Translations under genes and position numbers: made by a program
Part shown: piece after piece, positions 7,353 to 14,676 of the stretch
How the letters are laid out: every line of letters begins with the position of its first letter
How positions within the stretch are numbered: position 1 is the stretch's first letter
Assembly: GCA_005503085.1 (NCBI GenBank)
Contig: SCOI01000004.1
Coordinates: forward strand, 234,347 to 298,346
Length of the DNA: 64,000 nucleotides
Direction of reading: 5' to 3'
DNA from: Burkholderiales bacterium C2
GTDB lineage: Bacteria; Pseudomonadota; Gammaproteobacteria; Burkholderiales; Burkholderiaceae_C
Notes under the pieces: model-generated
Told to the model about the DNA's origin: nothing
The model's input: the letters and a program-made list of their open reading frames with translations, nothing else
Databases searched by the model: none

Positions 7353-8155
7353 GCCTGCCTGATGCTGCCGATCTGGAGCGCCGCTTCGGTGGCCTGCGCC
7401 GCCTGTATGGCGACGCCGACTATCTGCGCCTGCGCGGCGCGCGGCTGGCCGTGGTCGGCCTGGGGGGGGTGGGCTCCTGGGCCGTCGAGGCGCTGGCGCG
7501 CACGGGGGTGTCAGGTCTTGTGCTGATCGATCTGGACCAGGTGGCCGAGTCCAATATCAACCGCCAGGTGCAGGCGCTCGGCTCGACCGTGGGCATGGCC
7601 AAGGCCGAGGCGCTGCGGCGTCGCATTGCCGACATTCACCCGGGCTGTGAGGTCACGGTCATCGAGGAGTTCGTCGATGAGCAGAACTGGCCGGCCCTGC
7701 TCGGCGATGTTCAGATCGACGGCCTGATCGACGCCTGCGACCAGGTGCGCGCCAAGGCGGCGCTGGCGGCCTGGGCGCGCGGGCAGGGCAGGGCCTTCGT
7801 CACGGTGGGCGCGGCCGGCGGCAAGCGCCAGCCGCATGCGCTGCAGGTCGAAGACCTGGGCCTGGTCACGCATGACCCGCTGCTGGCCTCGCTGCGCCAG
7901 CGCCTGCGCAAATTCCACGCCGCGCCACGGGCCGGCAAGATGGGCGTGGCCTGCGTGTTCTCGCGCGAGGCGGTGCTGCGCCCGGCCGATGCCGGTTGCG
8001 CCATCGATGCGCAAAGCGACAGCAGCCTGAACTGCCACGGCTATGGCTCCAGCGTCGCGGTCACGGCCAGTTTCGGTATGGCCGCCGCCGCCGAATTGCT
8101 GAAACATTTTTTGGAAAGCTCTTGCGCCAAGCGTTTGGCGCCGCCTATAATGTGA
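7349..8155 (+). CDS. tcdA: tRNA threonylcarbamoyladenosine dehydratase, TcdA/CsdL-like (ThiF fold)
   Basis: At 268 residues it has the length I recall for E. coli TcdA. It is a ThiF/E1-like ATP-binding protein: the nucleotide loop is VVGLGGVGSWAVEALARTG (about residues 32-50), followed by LVLIDLDQVAESNINRQ. Conserved family segments include IDACDQVRAKAALAAW and the C-terminal INCHGYGSS-like stretch (LNCHGYGSSVAVTASFGM). TcdA cyclises t6A37 to ct6A37 in ANN-decoding tRNAs. Three tRNA-Lys genes, whose product in many bacteria carries t6A-type modification, follow directly; this may be coincidence. The start overlaps the transporter stop by 4 bases. Confidence 0.9.
   Translation: MSLPDAADLERRFGGLRRLYGDADYLRLRGARLAVVGLGGVGSWAVEALARTGVSGLVLIDLDQVAESNINRQVQALGSTVGMAKAEALRRRIADIHPGCEVTVIEEFVDEQNWPALLGDVQIDGLIDACDQVRAKAALAAWARGQGRAFVTVGAAGGKRQPHALQVEDLGLVTHDPLLASLRQRLRKFHAAPRAGKMGVACVFSREAVLRPADAGCAIDAQSDSSLNCHGYGSSVAVTASFGMAAAAELLKHFLESSCAKRLAPPIM
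8122..8151 (+). promoter_or_regulatory. Sigma-70 promoter of the tRNA-Lys operon
   Basis: TTGCGC (8122-8127) and a perfect TATAAT (8146-8151) are separated by 18 bases. The promoter lies inside the last codons of tcdA, about 38 bases upstream of the first tRNA. Confidence 0.7.
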
Positions 8156-8188
8156 GGCTCTGCTGAAGAGCAGAACAACTAGATTGTT

Positions 8189-8264
8189 GGGTTGTTAGCT
8201 CAGTTGGTAGAGCACCGGACTTTTAATCCGATGGTCGCAGGTTCGAGTCCCGCACAACCCACCA
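8189..8264 (+). tRNA. tRNA-Lys (anticodon UUU)
   Basis: This 76-base cloverleaf has acceptor GGGTTGT pairing with ACAACCC, an encoded CCA end, D arm TTAGCTCAGTTGGTAGAGC and T loop GGTTCGAGTCC. The anticodon stem CCGGA/TCCGA holds loop CTTTTAA, giving TTT at 8222-8224. It is the first tRNA of the operon. Confidence 0.97.
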
Positions 8265-8293
8265 TCACCGGTTGATCGTTATTGCAGTTTCGG

Positions 8294-8369
8294 GGGCTCT
8301 TAGCTCAGTTGGTAGAGCAGCGGACTCTTAATCCGTAGGTCGAGTGTTCGAGTCACTCAGGGCCCACCA
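8294..8369 (+). tRNA. tRNA-Lys (anticodon CUU), copy 1
   Basis: A 76-base cloverleaf with acceptor GGGCTCT pairing with AGGGCCC and CCA encoded. Anticodon loop CTCTTAA gives CTT at 8327-8329. It is identical in sequence to the copy at 8409-8484. Confidence 0.97.
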
Positions 8370-8408
8370 AACAAGCAATGACGGCATAGACGGGCAGTAC
8401 AAATTTCA

Positions 8409-8484
8409 GGGCTCTTAGCTCAGTTGGTAGAGCAGCGGACTCTTAATCCGTAGGTCGAGTGTTCGAGTCACTCAGGGCCCACCA
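8409..8484 (+). tRNA. tRNA-Lys (anticodon CUU), copy 2
   Basis: An exact duplicate of the preceding tRNA over all 76 bases, anticodon CTT at 8442-8444. The 39-base spacer between the copies is not duplicated over its full length. A terminator follows 10 bases after the CCA end. Confidence 0.97.
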
Positions 8485-8494
8485 GAAAAGCAAG

Positions 8495-8524
8495 CGGGAT
8501 CAGCCGAGAGGCTGGTCCCGTTTT
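8495..8524 (+). terminator. Rho-independent terminator of the tRNA-Lys operon
   Basis: CGGGATCAGCC (8495-8505) pairs with GGCTGGTCCCG (8510-8520; one G-U pair) around loop GAGA, followed by TTTT. Confidence 0.85.
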
Positions 8525-8599
8525 GCATTTGTCTCGACCCAGATCAAGGGCTACCTGCTGCGACAATGCGCCGCTTCGCTTTCTAGTCAGGCCCTGTCG

Positions 8600-9100
8600 A
8601 TGAAACGCCGTGATCTGCTGACCTTGGCTGCCGCTGCGACGGTGCTTCCTGCAGCGGCAGACGCGCTGCGCCGGCCCTGGCCCAAGAGCCTGCCGACGCC
8701 GACCCTGACACTGCCCGGTTTCGAGGGCCCCGCCTGGAGCCTGGCCGAGGCCAAGGGGCGGCCGGTGCTGCTGAACTTCTGGGCCAGTTGGTGCGAGCCC
8801 TGCCGCGCCGAGATGCCCTCGCTGGAGTTGCTGGCCCAGCGCCATGAGGCCGAGGGCCTGTTGGTGCTGGCGGTCAACCACCGCGAGACCGATGCCGCGA
8901 TCCGCCGTTTTCTGCAGACCATGCCGGTCAGCCTGCCCATCCTGCGCGACACCGACGGCGCCACCAGCCGCAGCTTCGGCGTGCGCATCTTTCCGACCAG
9001 CGTGCTGATCGCCCGCGACGGCCGTGCCGCCTTTTCCGTCATCGGGGAACTCGATTGGACCGGTGCCCAGGCCCGCCAATGGATCGCCCCGCTGCTCTAA
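8600..9100 (+). CDS. TlpA/ResA-like thiol:disulfide oxidoreductase
   Basis: This is a 166-residue exported thioredoxin-fold protein. The N-terminus MKRRDLLTLAAAATVLPAAADA looks like a signal sequence with a twin-arginine-like start. The AhpC-TSA/TlpA domain follows, with active site WASWCEPC (Cys65 and Cys68) and the cis-proline loop RIFPTSVLI. Such proteins reduce periplasmic disulfides, for example during cytochrome c maturation. The start at 8600 was chosen because it opens the signal peptide. The next gene begins 25 bases downstream and is also exported, suggesting an operon. Confidence 0.88.
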   Translation: MKRRDLLTLAAAATVLPAAADALRRPWPKSLPTPTLTLPGFEGPAWSLAEAKGRPVLLNFWASWCEPCRAEMPSLELLAQRHEAEGLLVLAVNHRETDAAIRRFLQTMPVSLPILRDTDGATSRSFGVRIFPTSVLIARDGRAAFSVIGELDWTGAQARQWIAPLL

Positions 9101-9125
9101 GCCCCTACCTTTCCAGGAACCCGCC

Positions 9126-10232
9126 ATGACACTGTCCCGTCGCCAACTGATCCAAGCCGGATGTGCCGCTGCGCTGCCTTTGCCCGCGCTGTCGCAGACC
9201 CAGGCGCCGCGCCGTTTCGAGCCCCAGATCGGCCCCTGGCGCAGCTTCGAGATGACGATGGATATTGCGGTGGCCGACCATCAGGGCACGACCAAGCTCT
9301 GGCTGCCGCTGCCCGATGTCGAGACCGACTACCAGCGCAGCTTGGGCCACAGCTGGAGCGGCAATGCCAGCGAGATGCGGCTGGTGGCCGATGCGCCGCG
9401 CGGCGTGCGCATGCTCTATGCCGAGTTTCCTGCGAGCGTGACAACGCCGACCCTGCAGCTGGTCAGCCGGCTGCAGACGCGCAGCCGCGCGGTCGACTGG
9501 CACAAGCCGGGCCGTGCCAGCGAGGACCCCGAGGTGCTGCGTGCCAACCTGGCGCCGACCGAGCTGATTCCGGTCGACGGCATCGTCCGCAAGACGGCGC
9601 TGGCGGCCACACAGGGCGCGCGGACCGATCTCGACAAGACCCGCGCGATCTATCGCTGGCTGCTGGCCAATGCCCACCGCGAACCCAAGGTGCGCGGCTG
9701 CGGCACCGGCGATGTGCGCACCATGCTGGAGACCGGCAACCTGGGCGGCAAGTGTGCCGACCTGAATGCGGTCTTCGTCGGCCTGTGCCGCGCGGTGGGT
9801 GTGCCGGCGCGCGATGTCTACGGCCTGCGCCTGGTGCCCTCGGCCTTCGGCTACCGCGAGCTGGGCGCCAATCCGGCCGGGCTCAAGGGCGCCCAGCACT
9901 GCCGTGCCGAGGTGTTTCTGAAGCAGTACGGCTGGGTCGCGATGGACCCGGCCGATGTGCTGAAGGTGATGCGACAGGAGACCCAGGAGTGGATCAAGGA
10001 CCCGGCGCATCCGCTGGTGGCGCCGGTCAACAAGGGCTTGTTCGGCGGCTGGGAGGGCAACTGGGTGGCCTACAACACCGCGCACGATCTGCGGCTGCCC
10101 GGCAGCGCCGGCAAGGCCAGCCTGCCTTTCCTGATGTACCCGCAGGGCGAGAACGCCAGCGGCCGCTTCGATGAGTTGGCGCCCGACAGCTTCAGGTACG
10201 CGATCAGCGCCAAGGAGCTGGCGCCGGCATGA
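9126..10232 (+). CDS. Exported transglutaminase-like cysteine peptidase/transferase
   Basis: The 368-residue protein carries a twin-arginine-like signal (MTLSRRQLIQAGCAAALPLPALS). After an N-terminal beta-rich region (about 35-130), the transglutaminase-like core contains the expected triad: Cys210 in NLGGKCADLNAVFVGLCRA, His258 in GAQHCRAEVFL and Asp274 in VAMDPADV. The family includes peptidases and amidases; the real substrate is unknown. It is preceded by a TlpA-like protein that could keep the active-site cysteine reduced in the periplasm (inference) and overlaps the following nitroreductase gene by 4 bases. Confidence 0.85.
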   Translation: MTLSRRQLIQAGCAAALPLPALSQTQAPRRFEPQIGPWRSFEMTMDIAVADHQGTTKLWLPLPDVETDYQRSLGHSWSGNASEMRLVADAPRGVRMLYAEFPASVTTPTLQLVSRLQTRSRAVDWHKPGRASEDPEVLRANLAPTELIPVDGIVRKTALAATQGARTDLDKTRAIYRWLLANAHREPKVRGCGTGDVRTMLETGNLGGKCADLNAVFVGLCRAVGVPARDVYGLRLVPSAFGYRELGANPAGLKGAQHCRAEVFLKQYGWVAMDPADVLKVMRQETQEWIKDPAHPLVAPVNKGLFGGWEGNWVAYNTAHDLRLPGSAGKASLPFLMYPQGENASGRFDELAPDSFRYAISAKELAPA

Positions 10233-10813
10233 GCAGCCACGACAAGCCCCAGGCCCTGGCCCTGCAAGCCCTGCTGTCGCGCTACTCGGTCGGCCCCAGG
10301 CATCTGGTGGAGCCCGGCCCCAGCGAGGACGAGCTGAGCCTGATGGTGCAGGCCGCCTTGCGCGCGCCGGACCATGGCGAGCTGCTGCCCTGGCGTTTCA
10401 AGATCGTGCGTGGCGCTGCGCGCCAGCGCATGGCCGATCTGTTTGCCGCTGCGGCCCGGGCCGCCGGCAAGGACGAGGCCGGTGCGCAGCTCGATGCCGA
10501 GCGCGCGCTGCGGCCGCCGGTCACGGTGGCCGTGTTGGCCCGCATCGATCTCGGCCATCCGCAGGTGCCGGCCCACGAGCAATGGGCGGCGGTGGGCGGC
10601 GCGCTGGCGCAGTTTCTTGCGGCCGCCCATCTGCTGGGCTATGGCGGCAAGATGCTCAGCGGGGCGAAGGTGCGCGATGCGCAGATCGCGGCCGCCTTCA
10701 GCGAGCCGGGCGAGACCTTGCTGGGCTGGATCGCGCTGGGCACGCCGACGCGCCGCGCCCAGGGGCCGTCGAGAAAAGGTGGCGTGGACGCGGCCATGAC
10801 GATCTGGGGCTGA
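10229..10813 (+). CDS. Nitroreductase family protein, YdjA-like
   Basis: A 194-residue FMN-dependent NAD(P)H nitroreductase of the short YdjA subgroup. Visible family features are LLSRYSVGPRHLVEPGPSED, the FMN-binding AALRAPDHGELLPWRFKIV, and C-terminal GWIALGTPTRR. It would be a cytoplasmic flavoprotein reducing nitro compounds or quinones. The start ATG overlaps the transglutaminase stop (ATGA), so the two are translationally coupled although one is exported and one is not. Confidence 0.9.
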   Translation: MSSHDKPQALALQALLSRYSVGPRHLVEPGPSEDELSLMVQAALRAPDHGELLPWRFKIVRGAARQRMADLFAAAARAAGKDEAGAQLDAERALRPPVTVAVLARIDLGHPQVPAHEQWAAVGGALAQFLAAAHLLGYGGKMLSGAKVRDAQIAAAFSEPGETLLGWIALGTPTRRAQGPSRKGGVDAAMTIWG

Positions 10814-10878
10814 GGGGCGCTGTTGTGCCGCCGCAGTGGACGTTGGGGGCCCGTCCCGGCACACTGCGGCCCACCCTC

Positions 10879-12162
10879 ATGAGCCGCCTCCTGCCCTCAC
10901 TCCAGCCCGCCGGCGCTGCGTCCGCAGCGGTCGTGCTGCAACCGCTTACGCCGCTTGCGCCCTCGCGCATGGAGCAATGCCTGCTGCTGGCGGTGCTGCT
11001 GCACATCCTGCTGGTGCTGGTGCTGGGCAACACGCCCGGCGGCACGGCCCGGCGCGGCGAAGGGGTCTGGGGAGCACTCAACATCACGCTGCGCAGCGAT
11101 GCGCTGAATGCGCCGCGCCCCGGGCCTGGCGCCGGCCTGCCGGCCCCGCCGGAGCAGCACAGCGGCCCGACCGGCGAGGCCCGGCAGCGGCGCTATGGCG
11201 GGGCCGTGCGAGCCGCCCCAGCGCCCGCCGACGCCGAGCCCGGTGCGGCCCGGCTCGGCCAGTGGCAGCCGCACACGGCCGAGCCCTCGGCAGCGCCAGC
11301 GGCACTGCAGCCGCTGGAATCGCCCCCGCTGGCAACGCCGGAGCCGGCACCTGCCGTGCCCGCCGTGCCCGCCGTGCCCGCCGTGCCGCTGGCACTGCCC
11401 GAGCCGACCCCGCTGGCCCGCCCCACGCCCAGCGCCGCGCTGGGCCAGGCACCGGCCCTGCAAGCCGAGCCTGAGGCCTTGCCCTCTTTGCCGGCTATAC
11501 CGGCTTTGCGCGCCCGGCCTCGCGCCGCCGTAAGTCCGCCCAGCGTCAGCGGCGCTGCGGTGGCGGCCCCCGAGGCGCTGCCGGCCTTGCCGGCTTTCGA
11601 GGCGCCGCCCTTGCCCCCGGCCGCGCTGCCGGCGCTGCCCGAGCCGAGCCCGGCCACCCCGGTCCAGGCCCTGCCTCAGCTGAGCCCCAGCACGCGCTTG
11701 GAGACGCCGGATCTGCCGGCCGCACCGAGCGCCCCGACGGTGCCCCAGCCCGAACGCCCGCCGGCGCCTGCCGCCCAGCCGGTCACGGTCGCTCCCTCAA
11801 CAACTGACCCCGGCTCGCGCACGAGCCCGGCGCCGTCGGCCACGCCCGCAGTGCCGCCCGCCGGCAGCCCCGATGCCGGCGCCCGCCAGGGCCATGATGT
11901 GGCCACGCCGGCCTCGACCCCGCCGAATGCACCGCGGCTGAATCTGAACCTGCCGCTGACCCGCGGCGGCGAGGTCTCGAGCCGGGGCTCGCGCGGCGTG
12001 CTGCCGCTGGTGCCGCATCCGCCCGAGCTCAAGTCCAAGCTCAGCGAGAGCATCGAGAAGGCCGCCAAGTCCGACTGCCGCCAGGCCTACCAGGAGATGG
12101 GGCTGCTGGCGGCGCTGCCGCTGGCCGCCGATGCGGCCAGGAACAAGGGCTGCCGCTGGTAA
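10879..12162 (+). CDS. Proline/alanine-rich membrane-anchored protein with TonB/TolA-like architecture
   Basis: This 427-residue protein of unknown function has one N-terminal membrane segment (CLLLAVLLHILLVLVLG, about residues 34-50) and a short conserved stretch (GVWGALNITLRSD). About 300 residues of Pro/Ala-rich low complexity follow, including four AVP units. The small C-terminal module reads LPLVPHPPELKSKLSESIEK, then DCRQAYQEMGLLA, ending in KGCRW with two cysteines. The layout is that of an energy-transducer or periplasm-spanning protein, but no TonB or TolA domain is recognisable. An alternative start is the ATG at 10969, just before the membrane segment. I recall similar C-termini in other Burkholderiales hypothetical proteins. 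Confidence 0.8.
   Translation: MSRLLPSLQPAGAASAAVVLQPLTPLAPSRMEQCLLLAVLLHILLVLVLGNTPGGTARRGEGVWGALNITLRSDALNAPRPGPGAGLPAPPEQHSGPTGEARQRRYGGAVRAAPAPADAEPGAARLGQWQPHTAEPSAAPAALQPLESPPLATPEPAPAVPAVPAVPAVPLALPEPTPLARPTPSAALGQAPALQAEPEALPSLPAIPALRARPRAAVSPPSVSGAAVAAPEALPALPAFEAPPLPPAALPALPEPSPATPVQALPQLSPSTRLETPDLPAAPSAPTVPQPERPPAPAAQPVTVAPSTTDPGSRTSPAPSATPAVPPAGSPDAGARQGHDVATPASTPPNAPRLNLNLPLTRGGEVSSRGSRGVLPLVPHPPELKSKLSESIEKAAKSDCRQAYQEMGLLAALPLAADAARNKGCRW
11353..11388 (+). repeat. Four tandem 9-bp repeats inside the proline-rich gene
   Basis: GCCGTGCCC is repeated four times (the last copy ends in G), encoding AVP four times. The in-frame repeat is a likely site of slipped-strand length change in the periplasmic linker. 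Confidence 0.85.
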
Positions 12163-12190
12163 TCGCGGCGCGCCTCGGGTCTTGTCGAGT

Positions 12191-12736
12191 TCAGCCGGCG
12201 GGCTGGGCCAGATCGCGCAAATGGGTCGGGCCGGCCTGGCGTTCGATCTCGGCCAGCATCGAGCGGCCCCAGCCCAGCATGAACAAGGCCTCGCCGACGA
12301 CGAACATCGGTCCGACCAGCAGGCCCACCAGGTCGTCGACGAAGGCGGGCTTCTTGCCCTCGTAGTAGTGGCCGACGAACTGGATGATCCAGCCCAGCAC
12401 AAACATGCCGAGGCCCCAGCCCAGCCAGGCGGCGGTCGAACCGGTGGCCAGCGGCTCGGCCAGCGCCATCAGCACCGCATTGACCAGCGCGGTGGCCGCG
12501 CCCAGCACCAGATTGCCACGGCTCAGATACCAGGCGGTGCTCGCCGCCCACAGCAGCCAGGCCGCGCTGAGCTGGACATCGCCGAGCTGGAACTGCGCGC
12601 GCGCCAGCAGGATGCCAATCGCGAACACGATCAGCGGGATGCCGACGAAGTGGGTGGCGATATTGCGGCGGTCGCGGTGGTAGCGGGCGTACTGCACCAT
12701 CAGATCGAGCGCGGGGCGGAAGGGGCTGGCGGCCAT
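12191..12736 (-). CDS. DUF962 / Mpo1-like membrane protein
   Basis: This 181-residue protein has four hydrophobic segments and the family hallmarks YARYHRDRRNIATHFVGIPL near the N-terminus and QFVGHYYEGKKPAFVDD in the second half; their histidines match those of yeast Mpo1, a 2-hydroxy fatty-acid dioxygenase. The start at 12736 is supported by AGGAG 10 bases upstream on the minus strand. The bacterial function is not established; alpha-oxidation of hydroxy fatty acids is an inference from Mpo1. It faces away from the YceI-like gene. Confidence 0.88.
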   Translation of the reverse strand: MAASPFRPALDLMVQYARYHRDRRNIATHFVGIPLIVFAIGILLARAQFQLGDVQLSAAWLLWAASTAWYLSRGNLVLGAATALVNAVLMALAEPLATGSTAAWLGWGLGMFVLGWIIQFVGHYYEGKKPAFVDDLVGLLVGPMFVVGEALFMLGWGRSMLAEIERQAGPTHLRDLAQPAG

Positions 12737-12830
12737 GGCGATGTCTCCTGTTTGCTTATGGCTGGATGCTAGTGCAGCACGCTGCCGGCCGACTGTCAAA
12801 ATGCCGACACCGGGACTCGCCGTTTTCCCT

Positions 12831-13550
12831 ATGTTGCTTGATCTCCTGGCCCCGGCGCGGCGGGCCGCGCTCTTGATCGGCCTGTGGCTGGCCGGCTGTG
12901 CAGCGCCACCGACCGAACCCGCGCCGCCGGCCCAGGACCTGGAGCCGCGCTTTGCCGCGCTGCGGGCCGGGCAGGGCGGGCGGCTCTACCGCATCGAGGC
13001 GGCCGACTCGGCCGTGCGCATCTATGTGTTCCGCGCCGGCCGGGCCGCGCGGCTGGGCCACAACCATGTGCTGGCGGCGCCACGCTTCGAGGCCTGGCTG
13101 TTGTGGCCCGACACCCTGGCCGAGGCCCGCTTCGAGCTGCGCCTGCGCCTGGCGGACTTGCAGCTCGACGACCCGGCGCTGCGCGCGGCCACCGGCGGCG
13201 GCTTTGCCGGCCCGCTGAGCGCCGAGGCGGTGGCGGCCACCCGCGCCAATATGCTCGGCGAGCGCGGGCTGGATGCCGCGCGCCACCCCGAGCTCGGGCT
13301 GCGTTTGCTAGCGCTGGCCGGCGAGCCGCCGAAGCTGGCGGCCCGCATCGAGATCGCGCTGGCCGGGCGCCGCCATGCGCTGAGCCTGCCGCTGACGCTG
13401 AGCGAGCAGGACGGCAGCCTGCGCATTGACGGCGCCTTCGTGCTGCGGCACAGCGATCTGGGCCTGCAGCCCTTCAGCGTCGCCGGCGGCCTGCTGGCGG
13501 TGCAGGACGAGCTGGTGATCGAGTTCAGCCTGCTGGCACGGCCGCTCTGA
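12831..13550 (+). CDS. YceI-like domain lipoprotein
   Basis: From ATG 12831 it is 239 residues, with a hydrophobic leader and lipobox LAGC (RRAALLIGLWLAGCAAPP). The domain resembles YceI/polyisoprenoid-binding proteins: IYVFRAGRAARLGHNHVLAAP is a common form in this family and the C-terminal half alternates beta strands (LSLPLTLSEQDGSLRIDGAF, LRHSDLGLQPFSV). It probably binds a lipid or amphiphile in the periplasm; ligand unknown. An ATG at 12801 is an alternative start. The 3' end overlaps the convergent DapA-family gene by 26 bases. Confidence 0.78.
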   Translation: MLLDLLAPARRAALLIGLWLAGCAAPPTEPAPPAQDLEPRFAALRAGQGGRLYRIEAADSAVRIYVFRAGRAARLGHNHVLAAPRFEAWLLWPDTLAEARFELRLRLADLQLDDPALRAATGGGFAGPLSAEAVAATRANMLGERGLDAARHPELGLRLLALAGEPPKLAARIEIALAGRRHALSLPLTLSEQDGSLRIDGAFVLRHSDLGLQPFSVAGGLLAVQDELVIEFSLLARPL

Positions 13551-14442
13551 AGGCCCCGGGCTGCAGCTGCTCCCCGGCCTGTCCATAAGCGTCCCACAGC
13601 CGCTGCTCCAGCTCGGGCGAGGCCTGCTGCAGCGGGGCGCGCAGCTCGTTGTGCAGCCGGCCCAGCCGCGCCAGCGCAGACTTGATCGGTGCCGGATTGC
13701 TCTCGGCGAAGCTGAGGTTGATCAGCCGGGCCAGCGCCTGCCACAGCCGCCGGGCGGTCTCGGTCTGCTCCTCGCGCAGGGCCTGGACCAGGCGCACGAA
13801 ATGGGCGGTGTGCAGATGGGCGCTGGCCGCGATCGCGCCGGCGCCGCCCAGGGCCAGGGTCGGGAAGATGTTGTGATCCTCGCCGGCCAGCACGGCCAGG
13901 CGGCCATCGGCGATCAGCGCCTGGGTGGCTTGCAGCGAGCCGCCGCAGTCCTTCAGCGCCTCGATGTTCGGATGCGCGGCCAGGGTCAGCAGCGTAGTCA
14001 GCTCGATCTTGACCCCGGTGCGGTAGGGAATGTCGTAGAGCACCAGCGGCGCCGGCGCGACATCGGCGATGCTGCCGAAAAAGTTCAGCAGCCCCTGCTG
14101 GCTGGGCCGGATATAGCTGGGCGCCGGCAGCAGGAAGGCGCAGACCGGGAAACGCTTGGCGATCGCCAGCATGCGCGCCGCCACCTGGCTGGGGCGCGGG
14201 CCCGAGACGCCCATCATCACCGGCGTGCCGCCGGCCGCCTCGCAGACCGTCTCCAGCACCGCATCCTGCTCATGCTCATCGAGCAAGGCGGCCTCGCCGG
14301 TGCTGCCGCAGGCGACGAAGCCATTGACCCCCTGCGCCTTCAGATGCAGCACCAGCTGCGACAAGGCCGCGTGATCGACCACATCATGGTGGAGGGGGGT
14401 CACCAGGGGAATCCACAGACCGCTGTAATTGTTGTCAGACAC
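13525..14442 (-). CDS. dapA: 4-Hydroxy-tetrahydrodipicolinate synthase family protein (DapA-like)
   Basis: A 305-residue class I aldolase of the DHDPS/N-acetylneuraminate lyase family. The Schiff-base lysine is in EALKDCGG, the catalytic tyrosine in LYDIPYRTG, and the substrate loop is GFVACGSTGEAALL. DapA condenses pyruvate with aspartate semialdehyde in lysine/diaminopimelate synthesis; other members split sugar acids, so specificity is likely but not proven. The start is a GTG at 14442, chosen because a strong GGAGG lies 7 bases upstream. The leader contains a lysine-rich mini-ORF and competing hairpins (see 14449-14644). Confidence 0.85.
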   Translation of the reverse strand: MSDNNYSGLWIPLVTPLHHDVVDHAALSQLVLHLKAQGVNGFVACGSTGEAALLDEHEQDAVLETVCEAAGGTPVMMGVSGPRPSQVAARMLAIAKRFPVCAFLLPAPSYIRPSQQGLLNFFGSIADVAPAPLVLYDIPYRTGVKIELTTLLTLAAHPNIEALKDCGGSLQATQALIADGRLAVLAGEDHNIFPTLALGGAGAIAASAHLHTAHFVRLVQALREEQTETARRLWQALARLINLSFAESNPAPIKSALARLGRLHNELRAPLQQASPELEQRLWDAYGQAGEQLQPGAFRAAVPAG

Positions 14443-14448
14443 GATGGT

Positions 14449-14470
14449 CCTCCAGTATTGACCTGGGAGG
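14449..14470 (-). promoter_or_regulatory. Hairpin enclosing the dapA Shine-Dalgarno site
   Basis: On the minus-strand mRNA, CCTCCCAG (14470-14463) pairs with CTGGAGG (14455-14449), with one bulged base and a 7-base loop. The 3' arm contains the GGAGG that should recruit ribosomes to the GTG at 14442, so folding would block initiation. Confidence 0.5.
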
Positions 14471-14511
14471 CCGTGCCAAGACGAGCGGGACCGGACCGTG
14501 GCGATGCCAGG

Positions 14512-14559
14512 GCTGCCGTCGCTCATCTGAGCGCGGCAGCAGTGCCGGTCAGATGAGCG
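14512..14559 (-). promoter_or_regulatory. Two mutually exclusive hairpins in the dapA leader
   Basis: Hairpin A is a perfect 11-bp pairing of 14559-14549 with 14530-14520 (CGCTCATCTGA/TCAGATGAGCG). Hairpin B pairs 14540-14529 (GCTGCCGCGCTC) with 14524-14512 (GAGCG, bulged A, CGGCAGC). Both use 14520-14530, so only one can form at a time. The 5' arm of A contains the stop region of the lysine-rich mini-ORF. On the opposite strand hairpin A is followed by CTGCTTTTTC, so a plus-strand terminator is the competing reading. Confidence 0.5.
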
Positions 14560-14644
14560 ACTGCTTTTTCTTGCTTTTCTTCAAAACCGCAGGCGCGGCA
14601 CCGACCCAGCGCTGGGCGGGAGTCGGCGTGTGGCGTTGCGGCAT
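14549..14644 (-). CDS. Possible leader peptide with lysine run upstream of dapA
   Basis: A 31-codon ORF (ATG at 14644, TGA at 14549-14551) reads MPQRHTPTPAQRW, then PAVLKKSKKKQSLI. Five of six consecutive codons near the end are lysine (AAG AAA AGC AAG AAA AAG). Ribosomes paused there would cover the 5' arm of hairpin A. No clear Shine-Dalgarno site is seen, although a TATAGT-like -10 lies just upstream. It could equally be a chance ORF across the A-rich complement of a T-run, or an unrelated small protein. Confidence 0.35.
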   Translation of the reverse strand: MPQRHTPTPAQRWVGAAPAVLKKSKKKQSLI

Positions 14645-14676
14645 GCGGCGACTATAACCAGGGCCGGCGCTCCGGC

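Noticed and set aside
11353..11388. CRISPR-like or VNTR array
   Set aside because: The 9-base units are directly abutting coding repeats (AVP) with no spacers. No CRISPR array is visible anywhere in the window.
14520..14570. Hairpin plus CTTTTTC as a plus-strand rho-independent terminator
   Set aside because: No plus-strand gene ends nearby (the closest stops at 13550, on the far side of dapA). It remains the competing explanation for the dapA leader, so I recorded it there rather than as a terminator.
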